Positions 46,355 through 55,096 of a stretch of DNA of 64,000 bases are shown here, one piece after another. Made by a program: the position numbers and the translations under genes. The notes beneath the pieces are model-generated. The model was not told where the DNA came from, made no database searches, and worked only from the letters and a program-made list of their open reading frames with translations. Each line of letters opens with the position of its first letter. The stretch's first letter is position 1. Source of the stretch: Pseudomonas viridiflava (GTDB lineage Bacteria > Pseudomonadota > Gammaproteobacteria > Pseudomonadales > Pseudomonadaceae). The stretch spans positions 16,407-80,406 of the forward strand of contig NZ_UTHA01000243.1 in the NCBI RefSeq assembly GCF_900582195.1, in the 5' to 3' direction.

Positions 46355-46801
46355 TCAGTGCTGCAACGCCGGTTTCTGCGTCCCGTTGATCGGGATGCGC
46401 TTGGCTTTCGCTTCTTCCGGGATCACGCGCAACAGGTCGATGCTCAGCAGACCGTTTTTCAGATCGGCAGCCTTGATCTCAATGTGATCGGCCAGGCGGA
46501 AGGACAGCTTGAACGCGCGCTGGGCGATGCCCTGGTGCAGGAAGGTCACGCCTTCGTTGGCATCACGCTTGCCGCCACTGATGGTCAGCACACCTTTTTC
46601 GACTTGCAGTTCCAGGTCTTCTTCCTGGAAACCAGCTGCCGCTACAACGATGCGGTATTGGTCATCACCGTGCTTTTCAACGTTGTAAGGTGGATAGGTG
46701 CTGCCTGGCTCGTTGCGCAGGGCGGTTTCGAACAGGTCGTTGAAACGGTCGAAACCCACCGAGGAACGGAACAGTGGCGCGAGGGAAAATGCAGTACTCA
46801 T
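46355..46801 (-). CDS. ibpA: Small heat-shock protein IbpA (Hsp20)
   Basis: This 148-residue holdase binds unfolding proteins for later refolding by DnaK/ClpB. It has the alpha-crystallin domain (about 38-128), starting YPPYNVEKHGDDQYRIVVAA and ending near LLSIDLLRVIPEE, and a C-terminal tail with the oligomerisation IPI motif (KRIPING). The start MSTAFSLAPLFRSSVGFDRF is typical of class A proteobacterial sHsps. It is controlled by a sigma32 promoter and an RNA thermometer, annotated separately. Confidence 0.95.
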   Translation of the reverse strand: MSTAFSLAPLFRSSVGFDRFNDLFETALRNEPGSTYPPYNVEKHGDDQYRIVVAAAGFQEEDLELQVEKGVLTISGGKRDANEGVTFLHQGIAQRAFKLSFRLADHIEIKAADLKNGLLSIDLLRVIPEEAKAKRIPINGTQKPALQH

Positions 46802-46867
46802 GATTCAAATCTCCTGAAAACAATCAGCAAGGTTTTTTGACTCCGCGACCCGAATTCGGCATCGCGT
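46802..46867 (-). promoter_or_regulatory. ROSE-like RNA thermometer in the ibpA leader
   Basis: The minus-strand leader of about 65 bases can fold into two hairpins. The first pairs CGCGA with TCGCG around CCGAATTCGG. The second places TTGCT opposite the Shine-Dalgarno AGGAG, with the central G-G opposition that defines ROSE elements. At low temperature this would hide the ribosome site; at heat-shock temperature it would melt. Similar leaders are described for ibpA of P. aeruginosa and P. putida. Confidence 0.8.
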
Positions 46868-46873
46868 AACCCT

Positions 46874-46902
46874 TAGATAGGGACCGCTGATTTGATTTCA
46901 AG
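46874..46902 (-). promoter_or_regulatory. Sigma32 heat-shock promoter of ibpA
   Basis: On the minus strand CTTGAAA (46896-46902) and CCCTATCTA (46874-46882) are 13 bases apart, matching the RpoH consensus CTTGAAA-N11-16-CCCCATNTA with one or two changes. It sits directly upstream of the ROSE-like leader. Confidence 0.8.
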
Positions 46903-46922
46903 AGATTATTTGCAGATTTTTT

Positions 46923-47882
46923 TCAGGCCGCTTCGGCGACTGGCAGACCGAGCAAACGCGAGACGTGATCCGGTTCGGTCTCACGACGCAGCACGGTGAA
47001 CAGCTCGGTGGCCTCGGGATAATTACGTGTCAGCATCGCTAGCCATTGCTTCAATCGGCCCGGCGATTGGCGCGCAGTCATCTGCGCTTTGGCTTGCAGC
47101 CAGAAGTCCTGGATCAGCGGCATCAGCTCGGTCCAGCTCATCTCGACCACTTCTTCGCCAGCGCGGGCAGCGGCGATCTGTTTAGCCAGATCCGGGCGCG
47201 AGACCAGACCGCGACCGAGCATGATGTCTTCGACACCACTGATTTCCCGGCAACGCCGCCAGTCTTCGACGCTCCAGATATCGCCATTGGCGAACACCGG
47301 GACTTTGACCACCTCTTGTACGCGCGGAATCCACTCCCAGTGCGCCGGCGGTTTGTAGCCGTCCATCTTGGTACGGGCGTGAACCACGATGTGCTCGGCG
47401 CCGCCTTCGGCCAATGCAGTGGCGCAGACCAGCGAACCGTCGGGACTGTCGAAGCCCAAACGCATTTTTGCGGTGACGGGAATGTGCGCAGGTACGGCGC
47501 GGCGCACGTGCTCGACGATCTGGTTGAGCAGTTCTGGTTCTTTGAGCAGAACCGCGCCGCCACGGGACTTGTTGACGGTCTTGGCCGGGCAACCGAAGTT
47601 GAGGTCGATCACTTCGGAGCCGAGTTCGCAGGCCAGCGCCGCATTTTCCGCCAGACACACCGGATCGGAACCGAGCAATTGCACACGCAATGGCACGCCG
47701 GATGCGGTACGGGCACCGTTGAGCAGCTCCGGACCGAACTTGTGAAAGTAAGCCGGCGTGAGCAACTGATCGTTGACCCGAATGAATTCGGTCACGCACC
47801 AGTCGATGCCGCCAACGCGGGTCAGCACGTCGCGGAGGATGTCGTCGACCAACCCCTCCATGGGCGCCAGAGCAATTTGCAT
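46923..47882 (-). CDS. dusC: tRNA-dihydrouridine synthase DusC
   Basis: This 319-residue FMN enzyme reduces uridine 16 of tRNA. It starts MQIALAPMEGLVDDILRDVL, has the catalytic Cys in DLNFGCPAKTVNKSRGG, and FMN-binding segments NGDIWSVEDW and DIMLGRG. The sequence fits the DusC branch better than DusA or DusB. The frame is open further upstream but that stretch includes REP sequence and lacks the family start. Confidence 0.92.
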   Translation of the reverse strand: MQIALAPMEGLVDDILRDVLTRVGGIDWCVTEFIRVNDQLLTPAYFHKFGPELLNGARTASGVPLRVQLLGSDPVCLAENAALACELGSEVIDLNFGCPAKTVNKSRGGAVLLKEPELLNQIVEHVRRAVPAHIPVTAKMRLGFDSPDGSLVCATALAEGGAEHIVVHARTKMDGYKPPAHWEWIPRVQEVVKVPVFANGDIWSVEDWRRCREISGVEDIMLGRGLVSRPDLAKQIAAARAGEEVVEMSWTELMPLIQDFWLQAKAQMTARQSPGRLKQWLAMLTRNYPEATELFTVLRRETEPDHVSRLLGLPVAEAA

Positions 47883-47961
47883 GGGGAAAACACTACTTAT
47901 GGAAAAAACGTGCGGCAGTTTACTGGATATCGCGCAAATCCGCAGAACAACACATATCCCT

Positions 47962-47987
47962 GTGGGAGCGAGCAAGCTCGCTCCCAC
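47962..47987. repeat. Single compact REP palindrome
   Basis: GTGGGAGCGAGC-AA-GCTCGCTCCCAC is a nearly complete palindrome of 26 bases made of two REP ends with their inner parts lost. It lies 2 bases beyond the thioesterase stop and might act as a transcript end. Confidence 0.85.
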
Positions 47988-47988
47988 A

Positions 47989-48438
47989 TTAGGCCTGTAC
48001 GGTCTCAGGTTTCTGGATCGCCGGGCCGTAGCCTTCGATGAACTCGGCCGGCATGCGCTTGGGCTTGCCCGTGGACAGTTCGATGCAGACAAAGGTGGTT
48101 TGCGCGCGCAGCAGCGTGGTGTTGTCGCTCGGACGCTTGAGCTGAAAATGCCGGATCATTTTCAAACGCTGATCCCAATCGACAATCCAGGTCGCCAATT
48201 GCAGTTCGTCGCCTTCATAGGCGGCGGCCAGATAATCGATTTCGTGCCGCACAACCGCCATCGCCCGATCCAGTCGCCGGTACTCGACCAGATCCAGGCC
48301 CAGACGCTGCGAGTGGCGCCAGGCGCAACGCTCGAGCCAGGTGACGTACACCGCGTTGTTCGCGTGGCCCAGCCCGTCGATGTCCTCGGCGCCTACTTGC
48401 AGATCAATGGTAAACGGCGTTGCCCGATCCCAGCCCAT
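47989..48438 (-). CDS. Acyl-CoA thioesterase, 4HBT hot-dog family
   Basis: This 149-residue protein has the 4HBT/YbgC-type signature DIDGLGHANNAVYVTWLERC (about 19-38), with the Asp and the N-terminal end of the long helix that bind and activate the thioester. Such enzymes hydrolyse acyl-CoAs; the chain length is not predictable. It lies between dusC and an alpha/beta hydrolase with no clear operon partner. Confidence 0.85.
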   Translation of the reverse strand: MGWDRATPFTIDLQVGAEDIDGLGHANNAVYVTWLERCAWRHSQRLGLDLVEYRRLDRAMAVVRHEIDYLAAAYEGDELQLATWIVDWDQRLKMIRHFQLKRPSDNTTLLRAQTTFVCIELSTGKPKRMPAEFIEGYGPAIQKPETVQA

Positions 48439-48483
48439 GCCCCACTCCCGGTCAATGATTCAACCCGAGCAGTGTAACGGAGC

Positions 48484-49317
48484 TCACGCCGATTGGCGCG
48501 TCTGAAGGCTACGGCCAGCCAGCAGTGATAACACGCCATCAATCACCCGAGGGTCGGCCAGCACGCGCTGGTGGCCGCCACCTTCGAGGCGTAGCAAGCG
48601 GCTGTCGAACCAGGATTCGTGGATCAGTTGCGACTCCTTGACCGAGACGAAATTGTCGTCCTCGGCATGCACGATCAGGCCGGGCATATCCAGTTGATAG
48701 TGGGCAACATCCAGCGTGGCGGCGCGCATACCGACGTCTTGCTCAACCTGACGAATAAAGGCGGAACGGGCTCGCGGCGGCATACCGACGTAGCGGGCAA
48801 AACCGCGCAGTACACCGAGGATCCGAGCAGGTGCGGCAATGCTGACAAGGGTTTCGGTGCGCAAGCCCAGTTGCACAGCGAGCATGGCGCTGGCGCCGCC
48901 CATGGAATGACCGATCACCGCTTGCAGTGGCGGCAATTCGGCAGCAGCTTCGAGCATTGCCCGAGCGAACAACACGACATTGGCTTCACGTCCCGGCGAA
49001 CGACCATGGGCCGGACCATCGAGCGCGACGACGGTATAACCGGCATCGACCAGCGCAGTGATCAGAGCAGCGAACTGGGTTGGCCGCCCTTCCCAGCCGT
49101 GCATCAGCAGCACCGTCGGGCCCTGACCCCAGCGCAGCGCCGAGAGGCCAAAGCGCAAAGTGATGCGTTCGGAACTGGCCAGCAGCGGCAGCTCCCAATC
49201 ACGAAGCGGTAGCGACCGCGGCGTCATGAACGCCAGACGCATTTTGCTCGCTACCCGTTGCGGTGCAATCCAGCCCAAGGTGCCATTAACGCCACGAACC
49301 CACTTCAACGTGTTCAT
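48484..49317 (-). CDS. Alpha/beta hydrolase
   Basis: This 277-residue alpha/beta hydrolase has the oxyanion loop LLMHGWEGRPTQF (about 70-82), the nucleophile elbow GHSMGG (Ser near 138), the acid in VHAEDDNFV and the catalytic His in GGGHQRVL. The substrate is unknown. It is 30 bases downstream of a TetR gene on the same strand, so it is the likely regulated gene. Confidence 0.87.
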   Translation of the reverse strand: MNTLKWVRGVNGTLGWIAPQRVASKMRLAFMTPRSLPLRDWELPLLASSERITLRFGLSALRWGQGPTVLLMHGWEGRPTQFAALITALVDAGYTVVALDGPAHGRSPGREANVVLFARAMLEAAAELPPLQAVIGHSMGGASAMLAVQLGLRTETLVSIAAPARILGVLRGFARYVGMPPRARSAFIRQVEQDVGMRAATLDVAHYQLDMPGLIVHAEDDNFVSVKESQLIHESWFDSRLLRLEGGGHQRVLADPRVIDGVLSLLAGRSLQTRQSA

Positions 49318-49347
49318 CGCTCTCTCCTCAGGCGTGCTGCCTTCAGG

Positions 49348-49887
49348 TCAACGCACCGCCGACTTGGCCGCGCGCAGCAATCGATCAGATAAATCTCCCG
49401 GGCCCAGCGCCCTCGCGAGGGCCAGACCACCCACCATCAAGGCCACGTCGGCCAAGGCTTTGTCAGTGTCCTCAGGGCTGGACGCCAACTGCGCAACCAT
49501 CAATTCCAGGTGTTCGTTCAGTGCCACACGGAACGATTCCGGCAAACGACCCAATTCACCGATCGAGGCTGGAATCGGGCATGCCGCGTCGCTGGAATCG
49601 CGATGTTTGCGCGACAGGTAGAACGCAGCGACCAAGGCGCGACGCTCTTCGCCGGTCAGTTCGGCATCCATGTCGGCAATCAGGTCGCGGCGGCGACCGA
49701 GAAGCTGCTTGAACGCTTCGAGCATCATTGCGTCCTTGCTTTCGAAGTGCGCATAGAAGCCACCGACGGTCAGGCCGGCTGCGCCCATCACTTCGCCCAC
49801 GCTTGGGTCCGCCGGGCCGCGCTGAATCAATGCGGCGCTGGCAGCCTTGAGGATGCGTTCGCGGGTTTGAGCTTTTTTATCGTTCAT
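49348..49887 (-). CDS. TetR-family repressor
   Basis: This 179-residue regulator has the N-terminal TetR HTH (TRERILKAASAALIQRG, then VGEVMGAAGLTVGGFYAHF) and a helical ligand domain. It precedes the alpha/beta hydrolase gene and faces a 27-base inverted repeat just upstream of its own start, so it probably represses itself and the hydrolase. The ligand is unknown. Confidence 0.9.
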   Translation of the reverse strand: MNDKKAQTRERILKAASAALIQRGPADPSVGEVMGAAGLTVGGFYAHFESKDAMMLEAFKQLLGRRRDLIADMDAELTGEERRALVAAFYLSRKHRDSSDAACPIPASIGELGRLPESFRVALNEHLELMVAQLASSPEDTDKALADVALMVGGLALARALGPGDLSDRLLRAAKSAVR

Positions 49888-49910
49888 CGTTGCCTCCGAA
49901 TATTACGACT

Positions 49911-49937
49911 AGAATATTATTCGCATAATAATATTCT
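49911..49937. promoter_or_regulatory. Candidate TetR operator
   Basis: AGAATATTATT and AATAATATTCT form a perfect 11-base inverted repeat around CGCAT, 23 bases upstream of the TetR start. A further GAATATT at 49898-49904 repeats the outer half. Confidence 0.75.
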
Positions 49938-50012
49938 GCAAGTCAAGGATATGACCGCTGGTCTGAAGCACAGTGTAAGGAAAAAGGAGAATTGGCCAAA
50001 CGCCAGACAAAC

Positions 50013-50044
50013 AAAAGGGCCATTCAATAATTGAATGACCCTTA
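50013..50044 (-). terminator. Terminator of the Ala-Glu tRNA cluster
   Basis: AAGGGTCATTCAAT and ATTGAATGGCCCTT (minus strand) pair with one mismatch and are followed by TTTTG. It lies 25 bases beyond the last tRNA-Glu. Confidence 0.8.
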
Positions 50045-50069
50045 TAAAATCCCGCAGAGCGGGTAATCG

Positions 50070-50145
50070 TGGCGTCCCCTAGGGGACTCGAACCCCTGTT
50101 ACCGCCGTGAAAGGGCGGTGTCCTAGGCCACTAGACGAAGGGGAC
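50070..50145 (-). tRNA. tRNA-Glu (TTC anticodon), copy 1
   Basis: The 76 bases form a cloverleaf with acceptor GTCCCCT/AGGGGAC and encoded CCA; the anticodon loop CTTTCAC gives TTC. It is the last member of the Ala-Glu-Ala-Glu transcript and is identical to the copy at 50355-50430. Confidence 0.96.
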
Positions 50146-50225
50146 ACAAACCTTCTATACAACTGATCAGCGCTGAGAACTGATCGATTCAAGGCCGGCG
50201 TGGCCAGACCTTGAACTTGTAAAAT

Positions 50226-50301
50226 TGGTGGAGCTAAGCGGGATCGAACCGCTGACCTCCTGCATGCCATGCAGGCGCTCTCCCAGCTGAGCTATAGCCC
50301 C
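50226..50301 (-). tRNA. tRNA-Ala (GGC anticodon), copy 1
   Basis: The 76 bases form a cloverleaf with acceptor GGGGCTA/TAGCTCC and encoded CCA; the anticodon is GGC, reading GCC/GCU alanine codons. It differs from copy 2 at paired positions of the anticodon and T arms. Confidence 0.96.
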
Positions 50302-50354
50302 GGATTTTTCGCCTCGCGGCGGAGCGACATCTTGCAACATCACTTCTGTAAAAC

Positions 50355-50430
50355 TGGCGTCCCCTAGGGGACTCGAACCCCTGTTACCGCCGTGAAAGGG
50401 CGGTGTCCTAGGCCACTAGACGAAGGGGAC
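50355..50430 (-). tRNA. tRNA-Glu (TTC anticodon), copy 2
   Basis: This gene is identical in sequence to the tRNA-Glu at 50070-50145 and lies 285 bases from it. It follows tRNA-Ala copy 2 in the cluster. Confidence 0.96.
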
Positions 50431-50509
50431 GCAAACCCTTCTATACAACTGATCAACGCTGAGTGTTGATCGCTTCGAAGCCGGTGTGGCCAGGCTTCGA
50501 AGTGTAAAT

Positions 50510-50585
<76 letters not shown>

Positions 50586-50723
50586 TCATCGTTGATGTCA
50601 TCGCTGAGGACGGGGCGAATCTTAAGGGCGTATCGAAAGCCTGTCAAACTTATTTTTGAAATTTTTCAAAGTTTTTCGTCGGCATAACAATCACTTACCG
50701 CCCTCCCCCGTAAATTCGGGGGG

Positions 50724-50765
50724 AAAACGCCGAAGGCCGGAATCAAAAGATCCCGGCCTTCGGCA
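50724..50765 (-). terminator. Terminator after gltX
   Basis: GCCGAAGGCCGG and CCGGCCTTCGGC pair around an 11- to 12-base loop; on the minus strand GTTTTCC follows. Confidence 0.85.
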
Positions 50766-50787
50766 GTTCCTGCAGAGTCAGGCGTGC

Positions 50788-52269
50788 TTAAGCGATAGCG
50801 CCCAGCAGCTTTTCCCACTCTTTGTTTTCTTTCTTCGACACGCCGCCCAGCAGATCAATTGCCTGGCGCAGACGATAACGGGTCAGATCCGGGCCAAGGA
50901 TTTCCATCGCATCGAGCACCGACACCGAACTCGCCTGCCCGGTGATCGCAGCAAACATCAGCGGCATTGCATCGCGCAATTTCAGCTCAAGGGATTCAAC
51001 CACCGCCTGAATCGTCGCAGTGATGGCGTCCTTCTCCCACTGACGCAGGCTTTCCAGCTTCCACAGGATCAACTGCATCAACTGGCGAACCTGATCGCCC
51101 GAGAGCTTCTTCGACTCAAACAGCTTGGCATCCGGGTTAACGCCACCGGCGAAGAAGAACCCGCCCAGCGGTGCAACCTGGCTGAAGGTTTCAACGCGAC
51201 CCTGAACCAGTGGTGCGATCTTCATCATGTATTCCGGGTTCAGCGCCCAGGTCTGCAGACGGCTGGCGAACTCTTCCACCGGCAGATCACGCAGCCACTG
51301 GCCGTTGAGCCACGACAGTTTCTCGATATCGAAGATCGGCCCGCCCAGCGAGACACGCTTGAGGTCGAAGTTGTCGACCATTTCCTGCAGCGAGAACTTC
51401 TCGCGCTCGTCCGGCATCGACCAGCCCATGCGACCGAGGTAGTTGAGCATCGCTTCCGGCATGAAGCCCATGCGCTCGTAGAACGTCACCGAAGTCGGGT
51501 TCTTGCGCTTGGACAGCTTGCTCTTGTCCGGGTTACGCAGCAGCGGCATGTAGCACAGCTCAGGTTGTTCCCAGCCGAAGTACTCGTAAAGCAGGATCAG
51601 TTTCGGTGCCGATGGCAGCCATTCCTCGCCACGCAGAACGTGGGTGATGCCCATCAGGTGATCGTCGACGACGTTGGCGAGGAAGTATGTCGGCAGGCCG
51701 TCGGTCTTCATCAGCACTTGCATGTCCATGCGATCCCACGGGATCTCGACGTCGCCACGGAGCATGTCCGGCACCACGCAAACGCCTTCACTCGGCACTT
51801 TCATGCGAATCACGTGGGGTTCGCCGGCCGCCAGACGGGCCGCGACTTCTTCTTTCGACAGCAGCAGCGCGCGGCCGTCGTAGCGTGGGGTTTCGCCGCG
51901 CGCCATTTGCTCGGCGCGCATCTGATCGAGTTCTTCTGCGGTGCAGAAGCATGGGAACGCGTGACCCATGTCGACCAGTTGCTGGCAGTACTTCTGGTAG
52001 ATGTCGCCGCGCTCGCTCTGGCGATACGGGCCGTGCGGGCCGCCGACGTCCGGGCCTTCGCTCCAGTCGATACCCAGCCAGCGCAGGGCGTCGAAGATCT
52101 GCTGTTCGGACTCGCGAGTCGAACGCAACTGGTCGGTGTCTTCGATCCGCAGGATGAACTCACCGCCATGCTGCTTGGCAAAGCAGTAGTTGAACAATGC
52201 GATGTAAGCGGTACCTACGTGGGGATCCCCGGTAGGCGATGGCGCGATGCGAGTGCGGACGGTGGTCAT
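50788..52269 (-). CDS. gltX: Glutamyl-tRNA synthetase GltX
   Basis: This 493-residue class I synthetase charges tRNA-Glu. The start MTTVRTRIAPSPTGDPHVGT carries the HIGH-type motif as HVGT, and the KMSKS loop is KLSKR. The frame extends 11 codons upstream, but 52269 matches the known GltX start. Its substrate tRNA-Glu genes lie immediately downstream, an order common in Pseudomonas. Confidence 0.96.
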   Translation of the reverse strand: MTTVRTRIAPSPTGDPHVGTAYIALFNYCFAKQHGGEFILRIEDTDQLRSTRESEQQIFDALRWLGIDWSEGPDVGGPHGPYRQSERGDIYQKYCQQLVDMGHAFPCFCTAEELDQMRAEQMARGETPRYDGRALLLSKEEVAARLAAGEPHVIRMKVPSEGVCVVPDMLRGDVEIPWDRMDMQVLMKTDGLPTYFLANVVDDHLMGITHVLRGEEWLPSAPKLILLYEYFGWEQPELCYMPLLRNPDKSKLSKRKNPTSVTFYERMGFMPEAMLNYLGRMGWSMPDEREKFSLQEMVDNFDLKRVSLGGPIFDIEKLSWLNGQWLRDLPVEEFASRLQTWALNPEYMMKIAPLVQGRVETFSQVAPLGGFFFAGGVNPDAKLFESKKLSGDQVRQLMQLILWKLESLRQWEKDAITATIQAVVESLELKLRDAMPLMFAAITGQASSVSVLDAMEILGPDLTRYRLRQAIDLLGGVSKKENKEWEKLLGAIA

Positions 52270-52497
52270 GGCATGTCTCGAAAAGAATGAAAAGCAAAAC
52301 AATCAAGCGGCGAATGGTAACAGGCGACACCCGCCCCGCTCCAGCGGGCAGGGCATTTAAGCCAAGTTTGCCTCTGGAACGCGCGTAGGCCGTGGTGAAT
52401 GGGCAAATATCAGCGGATGGCATTTACCGTTTATCGGCTGTATGCCAGATTCACCTGCTGATAACTTTCCTTACAATTCCTCAACTACAGTTTGCCC

Positions 52498-53547
52498 ATG
52501 CCTGCCCAACTCAAGCGTCGCCTGTTGATTTTCCTGCTGCTCGTCCTGTTGATTGCCGGGGGCTTTTTCGCCCATTGGTTTTTCAAGGGACGCTTTTATG
52601 AAAGCACCGACAACGCCTATGTCCAGGGCGAAATCACCCGCGTGTCGAGCCAGTTGAGCGCGCGCATCGATGAAGTGCTGGTGCAGGACAATCAACACGT
52701 GGATAAAGGCCAGTTACTGGTACGCCTCGAACCGAATGATTTCCGCCTGGCCATCGACCGTGCCAATGCCGCCCTCGCCACTCGTGAGGCCGAGCGCCTG
52801 CAAGCGCAAAGCAAGCTGACTCAGCAAGCCAGCCTGATCGCCTCCAGCGACGCGCAAGTGGCGACCACGCAAGCGACACTCGGGCGCTCGCAGATGGATT
52901 TGTCGCGCGCCGAAACCCTGCGTAAACCCGGTTACGTTTCCGAGGAACGCGTAACCACCCTCTCCGCTGACGCCCACATCGCTCGTTCGCAAGTGGCCAA
53001 GGCGCAAGCCGACGCACAAGGCCAGCGCCAGCAGGTCAACGCCCTGAACGCGGAAATCAAACGCCTCGACGCACAGATCGCCAACGCCCGCGCCGATCTC
53101 GCGCAAGCCGAACTCAACCTGACCCGCAGTGAAATCCATGCACCGATCAGCGGTCTGGTCGGCCAGCGCGCCGCGCGCAACGGCCAAGTGGTGCAGGCTG
53201 GCGCCTATCTGCTGTCGATCGTTCCGGACGAAGACATCTGGGTGCAGGCCAACTTCAAGGAAACCCAGATCGGCCGCATGCAGCCCGGGCAAAAAGCCGA
53301 GCTGACCTTTGATGCGTATGGCGACACGCCAATCGAAGCGCGGGTCGACAGCTTGTTCGCCGCCTCCGGCGCGCAATTCAGTCTGCTGCCGCCGGACAAC
53401 GCCACCGGTAACTTCACCAAAGTCGTGCAACGGATTCCGGTGAAACTGACCTTCAAGGCCGACAACCCTCTGCACGGCAAGATCCGTCCGGGCATGTCCG
53501 TCACCGCCACCGTGAACATCAAAGACGCCCCGGACAATGGCCGGTGA
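52498..53547 (+). CDS. EmrA/HlyD-family membrane fusion protein
   Basis: This 349-residue periplasmic adaptor has one N-terminal membrane helix (about 9-27), a biotinyl-lipoyl-like region (YVQGEITRVSSQLSARIDEV), a long coiled-coil hairpin (about 85-200) and a beta-barrel part (GLVGQRAARNGQVVQAGAYL). It would bridge the MFS pump to an outer-membrane channel. ATG 52498 was chosen over a TTG two codons earlier. It overlaps the pump gene by 11 bases. No regulator is adjacent. Confidence 0.9.
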   Translation: MPAQLKRRLLIFLLLVLLIAGGFFAHWFFKGRFYESTDNAYVQGEITRVSSQLSARIDEVLVQDNQHVDKGQLLVRLEPNDFRLAIDRANAALATREAERLQAQSKLTQQASLIASSDAQVATTQATLGRSQMDLSRAETLRKPGYVSEERVTTLSADAHIARSQVAKAQADAQGQRQQVNALNAEIKRLDAQIANARADLAQAELNLTRSEIHAPISGLVGQRAARNGQVVQAGAYLLSIVPDEDIWVQANFKETQIGRMQPGQKAELTFDAYGDTPIEARVDSLFAASGAQFSLLPPDNATGNFTKVVQRIPVKLTFKADNPLHGKIRPGMSVTATVNIKDAPDNGR

Positions 53548-55087
53548 TTCGCTGATCCGCCCGGTCGGCGAACCGACCCGGCGCGATTGGATTGCGGTGA
53601 TGAGCGTGATGCTCGGCGCTTTTATGGCCGTGCTCGACATCCAGATCACCAACTCTTCTTTAAAGGATATTCAGGGCGCCTTGTCGGCGACGCTGGAAGA
53701 AGGCTCGTGGATTTCCACCTCTTATCTGGTCGCGGAAATCATCATGATTCCGCTGACCGCGTGGCTGGTGCAGTTGCTATCGGCGCGGCGCCTGGCGGTG
53801 TGGGTGTCGCTGGGTTTTCTGGTTTCATCGCTGCTGTGCTCGATGGCCTGGAGCCTGGAGAGCATGATCGTTTTCCGCGCCATGCAGGGTTTCACCGGCG
53901 GCGCGTTGATTCCGCTGGCGTTCACCCTGACCCTGATCAAACTCCCCGAACACCATCGTGCCAAAGGCATGGCCATGTTCGCCATGACCGCCACGTTTGC
54001 GCCGTCCATCGGTCCGACGCTGGGCGGCTGGCTCACGGAAAACTGGGGCTGGGAGTACATCTTCTACATCAATATCCCGCCGGGCCTGATCATGATCGCC
54101 GGTTTGATGTACGGGCTGGAGAAGAAAGAAGCGCACTGGGAATTGCTTAAAAGCACCGACTACACCGGCATCCTGACGCTGGGCATCGGCCTCGGTTGCT
54201 TGCAGGTTTTTCTGGAAGAAGGCCATCGCAAGGACTGGTTGGAATCGAGCCTGATTGTGATGCTGGGCAGCATTGCACTGGTGAGTTTGATCACCTTTGT
54301 GATCGTGCAGATATCCAAACCCAATCCGTTGATCAACCTCGGCATCCTGCGCAACCGTAACTTCGGTCTGTCGAGTATTTCCAGCCTGGGCATGGGTGTC
54401 GGGTTGTACGGTTCGATCTATTTGTTGCCGCTGTACCTGGCACAGATTCAGAACTACAACGCCCTGCAGATCGGCGAAGTGATCATGTGGATGGGCGTGC
54501 CGCAGCTGTTTCTGATTCCGCTGGTGCCGAAGCTGATGAAGTTTGTCTCGCCGAAATGGCTGTGCACGCTCGGCTTTGGCCTGTTCGGACTGGCGAGCTT
54601 TTCATCCGGCGTGCTCAATCCGGATTTCGCCGGGCCGCAGTTCAACCAGATCCAGATTATTCGTGCGCTGGGTCAACCGTTGATCATGGTGACCATCTCG
54701 CTGATCGCCACGGCCTACATCATGCCGCAGGACGCGGGATCGGCATCGAGCCTGTTCAACATTTTGCGCAATCTGGGCGGCGCGATTGGCATTGCCCTGT
54801 TGGCGACGCTGCTGGATGCGCGCACCAAGACGTACTTCGATTATTTGCGTGAGGCGGTGGTGCCGACCAATCCGCAGGTGGCCGAGCGGTTAGCGTCGAT
54901 GACGGATCGCTTTGGCAGTGACACGGCGGCGTTGGGCAAATTGAGTGAAATCGTCCATCAGCAGGCGGCGATCATGGCTTACAACGATGCGTTTCATTTT
55001 GTCGGGATTGCGCTGGGGATCAGCATGTTGGCCGTCTTGTTGACCAAGAAATTGCCACAAGGATTGAAGGCTGGGGAGTCACACTAA
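53537..55087 (+). CDS. DHA2-family MFS efflux pump (EmrB-like)
   Basis: This 516-residue inner-membrane protein has 14 predicted helices and DHA2 features (FMAVLDIQITNSSLKDIQGA in helix 1; GGALIPLAFTLTLIKLPEHH, the loop and helix 4 region). It exports drugs or other small molecules using the proton gradient, together with the preceding EmrA-like protein. No outer-membrane TolC-type gene is present nearby, so an unlinked channel must be used. The substrate is unknown. Confidence 0.9.
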   Translation: MAGDSLIRPVGEPTRRDWIAVMSVMLGAFMAVLDIQITNSSLKDIQGALSATLEEGSWISTSYLVAEIIMIPLTAWLVQLLSARRLAVWVSLGFLVSSLLCSMAWSLESMIVFRAMQGFTGGALIPLAFTLTLIKLPEHHRAKGMAMFAMTATFAPSIGPTLGGWLTENWGWEYIFYINIPPGLIMIAGLMYGLEKKEAHWELLKSTDYTGILTLGIGLGCLQVFLEEGHRKDWLESSLIVMLGSIALVSLITFVIVQISKPNPLINLGILRNRNFGLSSISSLGMGVGLYGSIYLLPLYLAQIQNYNALQIGEVIMWMGVPQLFLIPLVPKLMKFVSPKWLCTLGFGLFGLASFSSGVLNPDFAGPQFNQIQIIRALGQPLIMVTISLIATAYIMPQDAGSASSLFNILRNLGGAIGIALLATLLDARTKTYFDYLREAVVPTNPQVAERLASMTDRFGSDTAALGKLSEIVHQQAAIMAYNDAFHFVGIALGISMLAVLLTKKLPQGLKAGESH

Positions 55088-55096
55088 CTGCAACTG

